Positions 1 to 8,448 are shown, counted from the first letter of the stretch. The stretch: 35,198 nt of DNA from Bacillota bacterium (GCA_029552125.1 JAKPEE010000034.1:1-35198), one strand, 5' to 3'. Program-made: numbers and translations. Notes: generated by a model from the letters alone, not told the origin.

Positions 1-31
1 TTACCCCGGGGGGGATCTCGTCAACCGGTAT

Positions 32-134
32 GTGGATCAACTTTTTCCTGGCGCATTCTTTAAAGTGGATCACTTTTTTCCTGGCGTTAGTGGATCAATT
101 TTTTTCTGGCGGGTGGATCAATTTTTTCTTGACG
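32..134. repeat. Four 22-bp direct repeats, probable insertion-sequence end
   Basis: Four copies of a 22-bp unit beginning GTGGATCA, followed by a T-run and ending in CTGGCG or a close variant, lie at 32-53, 65-86, 90-111 and 113-134. Such clustered short repeats are typical of the termini of IS21-type elements, where they serve as transposase binding sites. The assignment to IS21 is inference, because no transposase gene lies in the window and the element would extend off the left edge. The second copy is matched base for base, in inverted orientation, at 13982-14003. The short open frame running through the repeats encodes only low-complexity Trp/Phe-rich peptide and is not treated as a gene. 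Confidence 0.6.
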
Positions 135-376
135 ATCGCAGGCTTTGGTTGCGAGATCGAGCAGCAGGATGTGTTGAAGGACCGGGGAAGATTGCCCGAA
201 GAAGTGAACACTGTGCGCCAGTGGCGTAATTACTTTAAAGCGCCAGCAAATCCTTATTGCTCTCTATGCGCCGGGTACGTAAAAAAGCAGCCTTCGCTTA
301 TTTTCCGTTGGCAGCAGCTTTATGCAACCTCTGTTACGAAGAGGAGCCAGCGGCCAGAAGCATAGGCTACTAAATC
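135..376. other. Gene-free stretch flanking the repeat cluster
   Basis: No convincing gene, RNA or hairpin is visible here. An open frame on plus continues out of the repeats to about 365, but it has no ribosome binding site and no recognisable motif. It probably represents flanking or leftover element sequence. Confidence 0.4.
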
Positions 377-745
377 CTATCTGTCGTACCGTTTTGATTC
401 CAGCAGATCTAACCTGTATTTATAGCTGTATTCGTCTATTTTTCCACTTTCCAACAGGTTGTTCAATTTTATATACGGTTCCAGTAGCAAATATTCGTCG
501 AAATCCAGTTCGATGGTCTCTGTGCACGCAGGGCATACTATTTTGATGATCCGATGCCATTTCCCAAAAGGAAGAACCAGAAATGGTTTAACATACGTTT
601 CGATAAGATTATAATGATCGTTTTTATGGCAGATCTCGCACTTTGGATTGATCCTGGGCAATAACCACTCCTGTGTGCCTGATCGATACATCTGCGACTG
701 TTTTACTCTGCCAATTAATTTCGTTTCCCTTTGAACAGGCATCAT
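377..745 (-). CDS. Small zinc-ribbon hypothetical protein
   Basis: The 122-residue product is unrecognised. It has two CxxC knuckles (C36/C39 and C71/C74), which suggest a single zinc-ribbon fold. No membrane segment or signal peptide is present. An acidic, Leu/Tyr-rich helical tail follows the second knuckle. The start is uncertain: the two adjacent ATG codons at 745 lack a good ribosome binding site, and the Met at residue 19 is an alternative. It lies directly downstream of the first flavodoxin copy, five bases after that gene's stop, so the two could be cotranscribed. The close abutment may also be a duplication junction, because homology between the two flavodoxin copies ends at this point. 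Confidence 0.55.
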   Translation of the reverse strand: MMPVQRETKLIGRVKQSQMYRSGTQEWLLPRINPKCEICHKNDHYNLIETYVKPFLVLPFGKWHRIIKIVCPACTETIELDFDEYLLLEPYIKLNNLLESGKIDEYSYKYRLDLLESKRYDR

Positions 746-750
746 TTCGA

Positions 751-1236
751 TTACAATATATTTGCTATCTCTTCCGCCGCTTTTTCCATGAGGGCCTGGT
801 AGTTATGGAAGAGCTTCGGAACAATTTTCCCGGGTAAAACAATCGCCCCTTTTCCGGCAGCAGTATTGCTCATCAGCTTAATGGCCTGCCTGCCGCCCAT
901 AAAAGTAAATGGGAAACCCATGGTCACAAATGGCAGCAGTTTTTTACCGGAAATGCTTTGTTGCTCTTCTAAAAAGGCAATGATTATCGGGGAAGCGGAA
1001 AAAGCCCAGACAGGGCCGCCAGCAAGTATGGCATCGTACCCTGAACAGTCAGGGTTATTAACCAGGGAAAAATTCTTCTTCTGCCTTACTGAACCTGAAT
1101 CGACGGGTCTATCGGTTTTGAGCCGGACAAGATCGACGGTATGGCCCTTTTTAAGGCACCTGGCCGCGATTATTTCACTGAATTTAAGCGTGGTCCCCGT
1201 TTTTGAATGCACAATAATTCCAATGTTCACAATCAT
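751..1236 (-). CDS. Flavodoxin-family protein, copy 1 (duplicate)
   Basis: This is a flavodoxin-like electron-transfer protein of about 160 residues. An FMN phosphate-binding loop of the S-x-T-G-x-T type (SKTGTT) lies near residues 11-16, and a GGPVW segment matches the flavin-contacting loop of the fold. It differs from the second copy at 3750-4229 by only four residues (L/R, F/I, L/M, Q/R). The reading frame is open upstream to 1473, but that extension is made of fragments of two other genes, so I start at the ATG at 1236. The GTG at 1230 is the exact counterpart of the copy-2 start and sits better relative to the GGAG ribosome binding site. The family assignment is firm; the redox partner is unknown. 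Confidence 0.8.
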   Translation of the reverse strand: MIVNIGIIVHSKTGTTLKFSEIIAARCLKKGHTVDLVRLKTDRPVDSGSVRQKKNFSLVNNPDCSGYDAILAGGPVWAFSASPIIIAFLEEQQSISGKKLLPFVTMGFPFTFMGGRQAIKLMSNTAAGKGAIVLPGKIVPKLFHNYQALMEKAAEEIANIL

Positions 1237-1335
1237 GCGCTCCTTTTTTGTTTGAGTGTTTAAACAATAATACAGCCGTAGCAAAGAATCAAGAAGATTT
1301 CCCAATAAGATGATAACAAACCGCAGTGACAGCTC

Positions 1336-1420
1336 CCGGGGTAGCGGTTTCGCCACTCCGGGGTATCCCGGTATCCTGTAAACAGGTCGCCGGCTACTTG
1401 CAGCAGGACCTCTTTTAGCT
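1336..1420 (-). pseudogene. Copy of the 3' end of the ADP-ribosylglycohydrolase gene
   Basis: These 85 bp match 4292-4376 base for base by eye, i.e. the last codons of the ADP-ribosylglycohydrolase gene without its stop codon. The fragment sits upstream of flavodoxin copy 1, just as the full gene sits upstream of flavodoxin copy 2, with an unrelated spacer of about 60 bp between. It therefore belongs to the same duplication event. Confidence 0.85.
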
Positions 1421-1538
1421 TTCAATGCAATTTTGGGGCAGATGTAATACCTGTCGCCGTAAATCTGTCTCAATAACCCCTATCCCGACATTAAGGTGCC
1501 GATGCCCTTACCTAACCAACTGAACGGGAGATCTACTT
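1419..1538 (-). pseudogene. Two fused fragments of the DUF2726 gene and its leader
   Basis: Bases 1419-1475 match 8268-8324 inside the DUF2726 gene, including the codons for RQIYGDRYYICPKIALK. Bases 1476-1538 match 8481-8543 just upstream of that gene with a few substitutions. The 156 bp between the two source segments are missing, so this is an internally deleted copy. It is joined directly to the ADP-ribosylglycohydrolase fragment with almost no shared bases at the junction, which suggests illegitimate end joining. Confidence 0.85.
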
Positions 1539-1610
1539 TTTTTAGGAGTGTAAGAGTGTTTATTATCCAAAGTGTGACAAAATTGCCCCGTCCCCATTGA
1601 CACCAAAAGG
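1539..1610. other. Short spacer between the mosaic and the TPM gene
   Basis: AT-rich spacer with no gene. The string CCGTCCCC at about 1589-1596 resembles the arm of the palindromic element at 33552-33623, but no partner arm is visible. The TPM gene ends at 1611 without an obvious terminator. Confidence 0.3.
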
Positions 1611-2474
1611 TTAAAATTTTCGCCCCCCGCCTCCGTGTGTCCTGCCGCTGCTGGACCGGTGAGTTGTGCTCCTGGAGCCGGAAGAAAACCCGCCTGAACC
1701 GCCGCCTGAAGGAGGCTGGATCCTGGTTTTCCTGACGCGAGTGTTGATCAGGTTGTCGCGGCTTTCAACCAGGGCGGTGGAGTTTTGATCAAGGTAGGTG
1801 GTCGCGGTGATCTTTCCGATTCCGCGGTTCATGGCCGCCATGATGCCGACCACAACAGCCCCGATGAACATGCTGAAAAAAAGGTAAACGGGCGTGTTTG
1901 ACAGGGAACGCCTGAATCTTGCTGCCAGGGTAGCGGGACCTTCAGCGGAAATATCATTTTCATCGATACGGTACTGATCTTCGGGGACCCCCTGCCGGAC
2001 ATATTTGGGTATCTCGCCGAGGAAAGCCATGCTGGAGTCAAAATAGGCCCCTTCAACTAAATAGGGGTAAACATAATCATCCAGGATGGAGTCAATCCTG
2101 GCGTCGGTGAAAATATCAATAGCGGCCCCCGTGGTCGAAATCCAGCATTCCCGGTAGTCCATGTTGATCAAATACAGCAATCCGTCATGTTCGGCTCCCA
2201 CGCCGAACCCGCCGTAATCATAAAAATCATCGGCGTAATCCCTGGAGCTTTTCCCTTCTGCGTCGGCGGTGGTGACGATGACAATGTCCAGAGGCAGCGC
2301 TCTCTTAAGCTCCGTAATTCTTGATTCCAGCAGGGAAATTTCATTTTCCGAAAACAATCCGGCCTGGTCAAAGACTCTCTGTTCCGCGCCCGCAGCCGTG
2401 AGGGATGACCAAGATAGCAGCACCACCGGAATAAGCAAAAGGGCCGCTAAAATTTTAAATCCACCCTTGATCAT
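1611..2474 (-). CDS. TPM-domain (YgcG-like) exported membrane protein
   Basis: A signal peptide (residues 1-30) precedes a TPM domain (about 33-165). TPM domains are periplasmic or extracellular modules linked to phosphatase activity or photosystem repair in other lineages; the function here is unknown. A membrane segment follows at about 193-215, and the C-terminal 50 residues are rich in Gly, Ser, Arg and His and end in a GGGG stretch. This is the usual layout of bacterial YgcG-type proteins. Its ATG overlaps the stop of the upstream zinc-ribbon gene (ATGA), so the two are translationally coupled. The pair probably forms one membrane-associated unit. Confidence 0.85.
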   Translation of the reverse strand: MIKGGFKILAALLLIPVVLLSWSSLTAAGAEQRVFDQAGLFSENEISLLESRITELKRALPLDIVIVTTADAEGKSSRDYADDFYDYGGFGVGAEHDGLLYLINMDYRECWISTTGAAIDIFTDARIDSILDDYVYPYLVEGAYFDSSMAFLGEIPKYVRQGVPEDQYRIDENDISAEGPATLAARFRRSLSNTPVYLFFSMFIGAVVVGIMAAMNRGIGKITATTYLDQNSTALVESRDNLINTRVRKTRIQPPSGGGSGGFSSGSRSTTHRSSSGRTHGGGGRKF

Positions 2475-3565
2475 AAGAAGATCATCCCTCCAAGAAGCAT
2501 TAGCACATAAAGGACGGCTGAAATACCGAGGAAGTATTTAAGCACCTTTCCCCGGCACAGAGGCAGCTTGCCGGCTACTTTCCCAGTTTGCCCGTTCATG
2601 GCAAAAAAGTAACTCTGGCCCTTGTAATGATAGGTCATCAACCATACCGGCATTAGCGCATACTCAACCTTAATGTCTTGAAAATCGATTCGCCACTCTT
2701 TTACCGAGTAGTGCCCGTAACCTTTGATCGTACTCTTAAGCAAGGTGTTCATATATTCCCGAATGCGCTTTTCCACCCGGGGAAAGACGCCGGAGCTGTC
2801 CACATCATATTTTTCCGCCTGGAACCCCGACAGGTAGGGCAGGACAAAGGGCTTGATCCCGCTGAAGTCAAAGGGCTCGATTGTCTCCATCAATTTATCG
2901 TCAGCCTTGGTGGATCCGTCGGCCGGGATCCCTTTAAACAGCGCCCTCATTTCCCTGTAGACATCATAGGTTTTCGTTTCGGTGTAGCGAATGTCGCCTA
3001 CTTGCCAGGAGCGCACATTGGTGGCGATGGCGCTTAATTTCCCATTGACGTCACAGTCGAAAAGCCAGTAAGGAATGTAAATACCGGTCAGCATCTCTAA
3101 TTGATGGTGCGACTTGAAGCTGTCAGGAAGCAGGGGCTTCTTTTTGCACCATTCCAGGAAGCGGTCCGTGACAACCTTTTTCGGGAAAGAGAAGGGAATA
3201 ACCTTTGAAGGCCTGTTTGCGCCAGATAATTGATGGGTTAATATGGCCGGATTATGGCAGTAGAAACAAAATGTCGCGGCTGTTGTTTCATCCGTAATGA
3301 TTTCCGCCCCGCAGGTTGGACAACTGTAGCCGATAACGCGGGCGTTGAACTCTTGATCAGCCAATTCTTCCTGTGCGGGGTAATGATGATCTTCAGCCCT
3401 GCCCTCAGCCGTTCCGTTTATACCTGCCGCCTTTTCCGTTTCTTCTTCTACCAGGTCGGACTTGTTAAAAATACTGCCGCAATAATCACAGGTCCAATCC
3501 TGGGTTTTTGCATTAAACCGCAAGGCCGAGCCGCAATTCCGGCAGTTGTATGATAGAACCGGCAT
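2471..3565 (-). CDS. TFIIB-type zinc-ribbon membrane protein
   Basis: The 364-residue product has two zinc ribbons at the N-terminus (C8/C11 with C26/C29, and C82/C85 with C100/C103). A long soluble domain with conserved aromatic and Pro residues (IPYWLFD around 167-173) follows, and a hydrophobic segment lies at the C-terminus (about 345-363). Proteins of this build are annotated in clostridia as TFIIB-type zinc-ribbon proteins and are often paired with a TPM-domain gene, as here. The C-terminal anchor suggests the ribbons face the cytoplasm. No enzymatic motif is visible. The start ATG at 3565 is the natural family start; the Shine-Dalgarno sequence is modest (AGAGGC). Confidence 0.8.
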   Translation of the reverse strand: MPVLSYNCRNCGSALRFNAKTQDWTCDYCGSIFNKSDLVEEETEKAAGINGTAEGRAEDHHYPAQEELADQEFNARVIGYSCPTCGAEIITDETTAATFCFYCHNPAILTHQLSGANRPSKVIPFSFPKKVVTDRFLEWCKKKPLLPDSFKSHHQLEMLTGIYIPYWLFDCDVNGKLSAIATNVRSWQVGDIRYTETKTYDVYREMRALFKGIPADGSTKADDKLMETIEPFDFSGIKPFVLPYLSGFQAEKYDVDSSGVFPRVEKRIREYMNTLLKSTIKGYGHYSVKEWRIDFQDIKVEYALMPVWLMTYHYKGQSYFFAMNGQTGKVAGKLPLCRGKVLKYFLGISAVLYVLMLLGGMIFL

Positions 3566-3749
3566 GATCCAGCCTCTTTCACCTCTAGATGAAACAGGTA
3601 AAACTTAACGCGATTAAAAAATTTCGCCACAACAAGCCAAAACCCTTTAATGCATTTACAGCCCGGATCTACCCTGCGGATGGAACCAGGAGATGTTTCG
3701 CCGGCGGCGCCGCTTAGCCCTGGCTGCCCTATAGACTTAAGGCTTACAA

Positions 3750-4229
3750 TTACAATATATTTGCTATCTCTTCCGCTGCTTTTTCCATGAGGGCCCGGTA
3801 GTTATGGAAGAGCTTCGGAACAATTTTCCCGGGTAAAACAATCGCCCCTTTTCCGGCAGCAGTATTGCTCATTAGCTTGATAGCCTGCCTGCCGCCCATA
3901 AAAGTAAATGGGAAACCCATGGTCACAAAAGGCAGCATTTTTTTACCGGAAATGCTTTGTTGCTCTTCTAAAAAGGCAATGATTATCGGGGAAGCGGAAA
4001 TAGCCCAGACAGGGCCGCCGGCAAGTATGGCATCGTACCCTGAACAGTCAGGGTTATTGACCAGGGAAAAATTCTTCTTCTGCCTTACTGAACCTGAATC
4101 GACGGGTCTATCGGTTTTGAGCCGGACAAGATCGACGGTATGACCCTTTTTACGGCACCTGGCCGCGATTATTTCACTGAATTTAAGCGTGGTCCCCGTT
4201 TTTGAATGCACAATAATTCCAATGTTCAT
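3750..4229 (-). CDS. Flavodoxin-family protein, copy 2
   Basis: The 159-residue flavodoxin-like protein carries the SKTGTT phosphate loop at about residues 9-14 and a GGPVW loop, and it lacks signal or membrane segments. The ATG at 4229 sits eight bases after a GGAG ribosome binding site. It starts 59 bp downstream of the ADP-ribosylglycohydrolase stop and may share its transcript. This is probably the ancestral copy, because the full-length neighbour is intact here and reduced to a fragment beside copy 1. The homology with copy 1 covers the ribosome binding site and the stop codon, then ends abruptly on both sides. Confidence 0.85.
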   Translation of the reverse strand: MNIGIIVHSKTGTTLKFSEIIAARCRKKGHTVDLVRLKTDRPVDSGSVRQKKNFSLVNNPDCSGYDAILAGGPVWAISASPIIIAFLEEQQSISGKKMLPFVTMGFPFTFMGGRQAIKLMSNTAAGKGAIVLPGKIVPKLFHNYRALMEKAAEEIANIL

Positions 4230-4287
4230 AACATGCGCTCCTTTTGTTTAAGTTTTACACAATAATACACCCGGAGCCGGCGCCCTG

Positions 4288-5331
4288 CTAACCGGGGTAG
4301 CGGTTTCGCCACTCCGGGGTATCCCGGTATCCTGTAAACAGGTCGCCGGCTACTTGCAGCAGGACCTCTTTTAGCTCCACCTTGTCTATCCATTCTGCCG
4401 GTATACCGCCTAAGCCCAGGTACGCGCCCAGAATGTTGCCGGTGATGGCGCCGGTGCTGTCGCTGTCCCCGTCGTGGTTTACCGCGGCAGTGAGGGCTTT
4501 TTTAAAATCTTCCTGGTGTCTTAAAGCGCAGTAGACGGCGATAGCCAGCGCTTCTTCGCCGACCCAGCCCTGGCCCAGCGTGGCTATGGCTACAACATCG
4601 GGAAGGTCCTGTTGGGCCAGGGCAATAGCCTGCTGCAAAAAATGTGTACATTCTTCGTGGCCGCGATGTCTTTCAAGCTCTGTCATGGTCCGAAGGAGCG
4701 CAGATTCCATATCCAGCCCCTCGATGATCAGTGCTATCAGATAGGCCAGCGCCCCGGCAGAGAGGTAGCCCGAGGGGTGGCCGTGGGTCAGGGCGGCAAA
4801 CTCCGCCGCCATTTCAAAGGCACGCTCTTTGCGGTAAAAGAGGCCGGCCGGGGCCACCCGCATCACCCCGCCGCAGCCCTTGCTGTTGTTGAGCGGTTCG
4901 CAGATGGAGCCCTGCTTTCCAGAGTTGAGGGCCGTAAGACAGGTGTTGCCTGGCGCCCGGCGGGCATGAATCTCTTTTAACTGGAGCAGCCAGCCGTCAT
5001 AAATCCAGGCGAATTCATCTTTTTTAGGGTAACCCTGGGTGTGCAGCCAGCGCTGGTAAGCGAAAAAAACCATTGACGGAGGATGGCATATCCCCCTCTC
5101 GGCGCCCCTGGCCTCCGCCCTCAAGATGCCTTCGGCGGTAAAGAGGGTCATCTGGGTATCATCCGTAATCTCGGCGACGCCCGCTGCGGACAGCGGCAAA
5201 TCCTGGATGCCGTCTGCGCCGTAGCGACGGACGATTTCATATAATCTGAGAAACTCCACCGGCCAGCCCAGGGCGTCGCCGAGGGCGCCTCCGACCAGGC
5301 AACCTTGAAAATGTTCCAGCTTTCTTTTCAT
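4288..5331 (-). CDS. ADP-ribosylglycohydrolase family protein
   Basis: This protein belongs to the DraG/ADP-ribosylhydrolase family, enzymes that remove ADP-ribose from proteins or small acceptors using two Mg ions. The metal-binding signatures are visible: DDT at residues 57-59 near the N-terminus and HDGDSDSTG near residue 300. The N-terminal GCLVGGALGDALG segment is also typical. The length of 347 residues fits the family. I start at the second ATG (5331) because the preceding seven codons contain the ribosome binding site (GGAAAGGG). It ends with TAG. Its 3' end is repeated at 1336-1420 and its 5' end survives as a pseudogene at 9140-9386, so this locus has been copied at least twice. The substrate is unknown. 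Confidence 0.9.
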   Translation of the reverse strand: MKRKLEHFQGCLVGGALGDALGWPVEFLRLYEIVRRYGADGIQDLPLSAAGVAEITDDTQMTLFTAEGILRAEARGAERGICHPPSMVFFAYQRWLHTQGYPKKDEFAWIYDGWLLQLKEIHARRAPGNTCLTALNSGKQGSICEPLNNSKGCGGVMRVAPAGLFYRKERAFEMAAEFAALTHGHPSGYLSAGALAYLIALIIEGLDMESALLRTMTELERHRGHEECTHFLQQAIALAQQDLPDVVAIATLGQGWVGEEALAIAVYCALRHQEDFKKALTAAVNHDGDSDSTGAITGNILGAYLGLGGIPAEWIDKVELKEVLLQVAGDLFTGYRDTPEWRNRYPG

Positions 5332-5420
5332 TGACCCGCCCTTTCCTTTCAAAAATATAGCTTTTAAATATATCTAAATCTTAACATCCGGATAAAATAT
5401 GATATAAGAACTTCGCCTGC

Positions 5421-5548
5421 TGTTCAAGTTCACTGATGCTGCCGGCATGGGCGCTAAACCGCTAACCATCTTACCAGAGATACTCTACATGGCCGGCTCA
5501 TTACTGCTTTTCATTGTTCCTCGCAACTACGGATGCATTCCCAAAAGC
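5421..5548 (-). pseudogene. Degraded fragment of the WYL regulator gene
   Basis: About 128 bp align with 11762-11890 in the middle of the WYL regulator gene, with scattered substitutions and small indels that destroy the frame. It lies upstream of the ADP-ribosylglycohydrolase gene and has no coding potential left. The rest of 5332-5825 holds no gene that I can support. Confidence 0.75.
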
Positions 5549-5663
5549 CTGTTAAAATGGCCGTAATAAAAGAGGAGCGGGATGCCAGGTATTTTTTGCA
5601 TGGGAGAAAAACGTGGTGCTTTCTTTTTTCCGGGTTGAGTATTTTTAGCCTGTAGTCATTTGA

Positions 5664-5679
5664 TGCAATTAATATTGCA
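5664..5679. promoter_or_regulatory. Operator-like 16-bp palindrome
   Basis: TGCAAT and ATTGCA arms flank a TAAT centre, giving a perfect 6-bp inverted repeat. It lies in the gene-free interval between the dehydratase stop and the ADP-ribosylglycohydrolase start. It could bind a dimeric regulator, but it is about 330 bp from the nearest downstream start codon, so the role is speculative. Confidence 0.25.
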
Positions 5680-5825
5680 AAGCAGGTAATTTATGGTCAA
5701 GCGCTCCTTTTCCTATCCCTATTCACCTCAAGCAAATTATACCTTACATAACAGGAAATGTCTATTCGCAACGCTTTTTCTGCCCAAAATATGCCTGAAC
5801 CCTTTTCGGTTGCCAAGAAAGGCTG

Positions 5826-7490
5826 TTACTCAAGGCGATGCTTAATGATTGCCCCCCGGCAAGCCGATTCGGCCAGGCGGCTGTACAGGGAAAGGTAACC
5901 ATTAGTAAATTTGGGTTTCGGCCTTACCCATTTTCCCAGGCGTCTTTTAATTTCTTCTTCCGCCACGTGTAAAGTCAGCTTGCGATTCGGAATATCAATG
6001 GTTATCGTGTCCCCATCCTCGACTGCGGCTAAGGGGCCGCCTTCTGCCGCTTCCGGAGAAATATGACCAACAAAGCAGCCGTTATTAGTACCGGAAAAAC
6101 GTCCGTCCGTAATTACGGCTGTTTTGAGAGACAATCCCAAACCGTAGAGAACCTTGGGAATTTGGGCCATCTCTCGCATACCGGGGCCTCCCTTTGGCCC
6201 TTCGTAACGGATAACCATAACGTCTCCTTCTTTGATTCCGCCGTTCATCAATATTTCCTGGGCCTGCTCTTCGGATTCAAAAACTCGTGCTTTTCCGGTA
6301 AAAGTCCACATGGAGGGATGAATTGCCGCAGGCTTGCAGATGGCCGTTTCCGGAGCCAGGTTGCCGCGCAGCACCGCCAGCCCACCCTCTTTGTTAAAAG
6401 GACTATCCAGGGGTTTAATAATATTGCTGTCGGTGATCCTGGCGGAAGCAATATTTTCGCCCATACTTTTACCGGTAACAGTTGGAACCTCTAAATTTAA
6501 AAGAGAAGACATCTCTTTCATGACGGCAGCTACACCCCCGGCTCGATGAAAGTCGGGGACGTTGGCAGGGCCGGCGGGGTATATCCTGGCAATTTGGGGG
6601 GTGATGCGGCTGAGCCTTTCAAAATCTTCGATGGAGATATCAACTTCCGCTTCGTAAGCAATAGCCAGCAGATGAAGAACAATGTTAGTAGAGCCTCCAA
6701 TAGCCATACCTACTTTAATGGCATTTTCCAGGGAGTTTTTGGTAATAATCTGCCTGGCGGTAATACCTTTTTCCACCAGCTTCATGATGGCACGCCCTGA
6801 TTCCTGGGCTAGACGCAGGCGGGCAGCCGACGTAGCCGGGGCAGTACCACTACCGGTTAAGGTCATGCCAAGGGCTTCCGCAACACAGCACATGCTGTTG
6901 GCTGTGCCCAAAAACGAACAGGAACCGCATCCCGGAGCCACGTTGTCTTCTAGTTCTGATAATTGATCCATGGTTAATTGGCCTCTCTGGACCATGCCCA
7001 CGGCTTCCTTCAAAGAGGTCATATCAGAGGCGCGGCCATCAAATTGAACACCGCCTTCCATACTGCCTCCCGGAACCACGATAGCTGGCAGGTTCAAGCG
7101 TGCAGCGGCCATTAGCATACCGGGAACTATTTTATCGCAAGAGCCCAGGAGCACAACGGCATCCAGGCAATGGGCCTGGATCATCATTTCAATATCGCTG
7201 GCAATAAGGTCCCTGGTAGGAAGAATGTAGTGCATACCGGTGTGTCCGTTTGCTATTCCGTCGCAGCCGGCAATAAAACCGAACTCCACCGGCGTTCCTC
7301 CTCCCTGCCTGATACCGGCCTTAACAGATTCGGCTACCTGCCGAAGGTTAAAGTGACCCGGAACCAGGGTGTTCCAGGAATTGGCCACTGCGACCAGGGG
7401 CCTTTCCAAGTCGTAATTGGTAAAACCCATGGATTTATAGAGGGCGCGCTTGCTATTAATTTTCATGAGTTCTCTACTGCGCCAGAACAT
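5826..7490 (-). CDS. ilvD: IlvD/Edd-family dehydratase (dihydroxy-acid dehydratase-like)
   Basis: The 554-residue enzyme belongs to the IlvD/Edd family of Fe-S dehydratases. Dihydroxy-acid dehydratase itself makes the 2-keto acid precursors of valine and isoleucine. Three Fe-S ligand candidates are seen: C76 in CDGIA, C118 in GSCDK and C188 in PGCGSC. A DGRFSG active-site loop lies near residue 460. Several signatures depart from classical IlvD (CDGIANGH, SCDKIVPG, FSGTNNGCF), so it may be a paralogue acting on a sugar acid or another dihydroxy acid. It stands alone, without ilvB, ilvN, ilvC or leu genes, and lacks a T-box leader, which supports the paralogue reading. The start at 7490 follows a strong GGAGGTG site. 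The gene symbol is tentative. Confidence 0.8.
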   Translation of the reverse strand: MFWRSRELMKINSKRALYKSMGFTNYDLERPLVAVANSWNTLVPGHFNLRQVAESVKAGIRQGGGTPVEFGFIAGCDGIANGHTGMHYILPTRDLIASDIEMMIQAHCLDAVVLLGSCDKIVPGMLMAAARLNLPAIVVPGGSMEGGVQFDGRASDMTSLKEAVGMVQRGQLTMDQLSELEDNVAPGCGSCSFLGTANSMCCVAEALGMTLTGSGTAPATSAARLRLAQESGRAIMKLVEKGITARQIITKNSLENAIKVGMAIGGSTNIVLHLLAIAYEAEVDISIEDFERLSRITPQIARIYPAGPANVPDFHRAGGVAAVMKEMSSLLNLEVPTVTGKSMGENIASARITDSNIIKPLDSPFNKEGGLAVLRGNLAPETAICKPAAIHPSMWTFTGKARVFESEEQAQEILMNGGIKEGDVMVIRYEGPKGGPGMREMAQIPKVLYGLGLSLKTAVITDGRFSGTNNGCFVGHISPEAAEGGPLAAVEDGDTITIDIPNRKLTLHVAEEEIKRRLGKWVRPKPKFTNGYLSLYSRLAESACRGAIIKHRLE

Positions 7491-7797
7491 AAAAACACCT
7501 CCAGAAAATATTGATTAGATTCATAGAATCATAAAACCTTGGAGGCATGAGATGAACATACCCCTATAAAAAAGCTGGAGCGAAAAATAAAGAAGCCCTG
7601 GGGGCGGCGAACAAAGGGGCCGCATGCTTCCGGCCCTACAAATATTTCAGCAGCCAAACCGGACGTAAATATACTTGTCCCTGGCCATGGCCAAACCCAT
7701 TCCAGGGGCGACACATAGCCGAAAACAGTATTAGTGTACTAATCAAAATCAGGACAAATTAAAATGGCAGGCCCCATATAGACGTGTATATCACCGA
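7491..7797. promoter_or_regulatory. Leader region of the dehydratase gene
   Basis: I see no gene in this 307-bp interval. A GATTC-ATA-GAATC inverted repeat at 7518-7530 lies 15 bp upstream of the dehydratase ribosome binding site and could be an operator. A search by eye for a T-box anti-terminator motif or other riboswitch core found none. A short open frame on minus (7529-7714) has no ribosome binding site and no family resemblance. Confidence 0.3.
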
Positions 7798-8448
7798 TCA
7801 AATATCTCTTGTTTCCCTGCAGCGGGGGTAATTTTTGCACCCGTAAAACTGGCCCCGCTTTGAATTCCTGATGACCATGGGGATGCCGCACTTCGGGCAC
7901 AGGATATCAGCAGTTGAAGCAGCCGTTTCATTAGCTGCAGCTACCTCACCGGCACCTGCTGGTATTTCTTTTGAGTCCTCACCCCGAATCGCCGGCAATT
8001 TCTCTTCAAAATATCTCTTCAACTCAGCCAGGTTATAAGAGGCAGCAGCGGTTACCCGGGCCAGGGGCAACCCGGCGGCCTCAAATACTTCGTTCACGAA
8101 GACATCCCTCTGCTGCCGGTCATTCCTGCCATGAGATCTATCATCCAGTTCTATACCCAGTACCGGTTTTCTAGTCTCCAGGTCGTACAGCAGAAAATCT
8201 ACATGCTTCCGGTCAATCTTGTTATAAAAGCTGATGTTCTCGTTGGGCCGGAGCACATAGAATATATCTTTCAATGCAATTTTGGGGCAGATGTAATACC
8301 TGTCGCCGTAAATCTGTCTCAATACCCTAAAAAAAGAATACTCGGCATCGGATAAAAAGTCATCACGAACCCGGTAAGGAAGCCCCGGATCTTGCTGGGG
8401 CTTCTTTCCTCCAAACAGAAAACCAAGACAACCACGTTTCTCACTCAT
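7798..8448 (-). CDS. DUF2726 protein with C-terminal topoisomerase-type zinc finger
   Basis: The 216-residue protein has a DUF2726 domain (about residues 28-150), a PD-(D/E)xK-like nuclease fold. D84 in HVDFLL and E100/D102 in GIELDD match the expected acidic pair. A C-terminal zinc finger follows (CPKC, then CKNYPRC), as at the end of topoisomerase I. Between them lies an Ala/Glu-rich linker. Such proteins are thought to act on DNA, but no activity is established. I start at the ATG at 8448 because a GGAGG site precedes it and because the longer frame adds an unrelated N-terminus. Parts of this gene recur at 1419-1538 and at 12378-12493. Confidence 0.85.
   Translation of the reverse strand: MSEKRGCLGFLFGGKKPQQDPGLPYRVRDDFLSDAEYSFFRVLRQIYGDRYYICPKIALKDIFYVLRPNENISFYNKIDRKHVDFLLYDLETRKPVLGIELDDRSHGRNDRQQRDVFVNEVFEAAGLPLARVTAAASYNLAELKRYFEEKLPAIRGEDSKEIPAGAGEVAAANETAASTADILCPKCGIPMVIRNSKRGQFYGCKNYPRCRETRDI

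Noticed and set aside
30-365. Open frame across the left-edge repeats as a gene
   Set aside because: Its first part is translated repeat sequence; no ribosome binding site, no motifs.
751-1473. A 240-residue fusion of a DUF2726 fragment with flavodoxin
   Set aside because: The first 79 residues come from fragments of two other genes, partly in the wrong frame; a ribosome binding site supports the internal start.
7529-7714. Short minus frame upstream of the dehydratase as a leader peptide
   Set aside because: No ribosome binding site, no branched-chain codon cluster, no attenuator stem.
7491-7797. T-box or other riboswitch in the dehydratase leader
   Set aside because: No anti-terminator core sequence and no terminator hairpin next to the gene.
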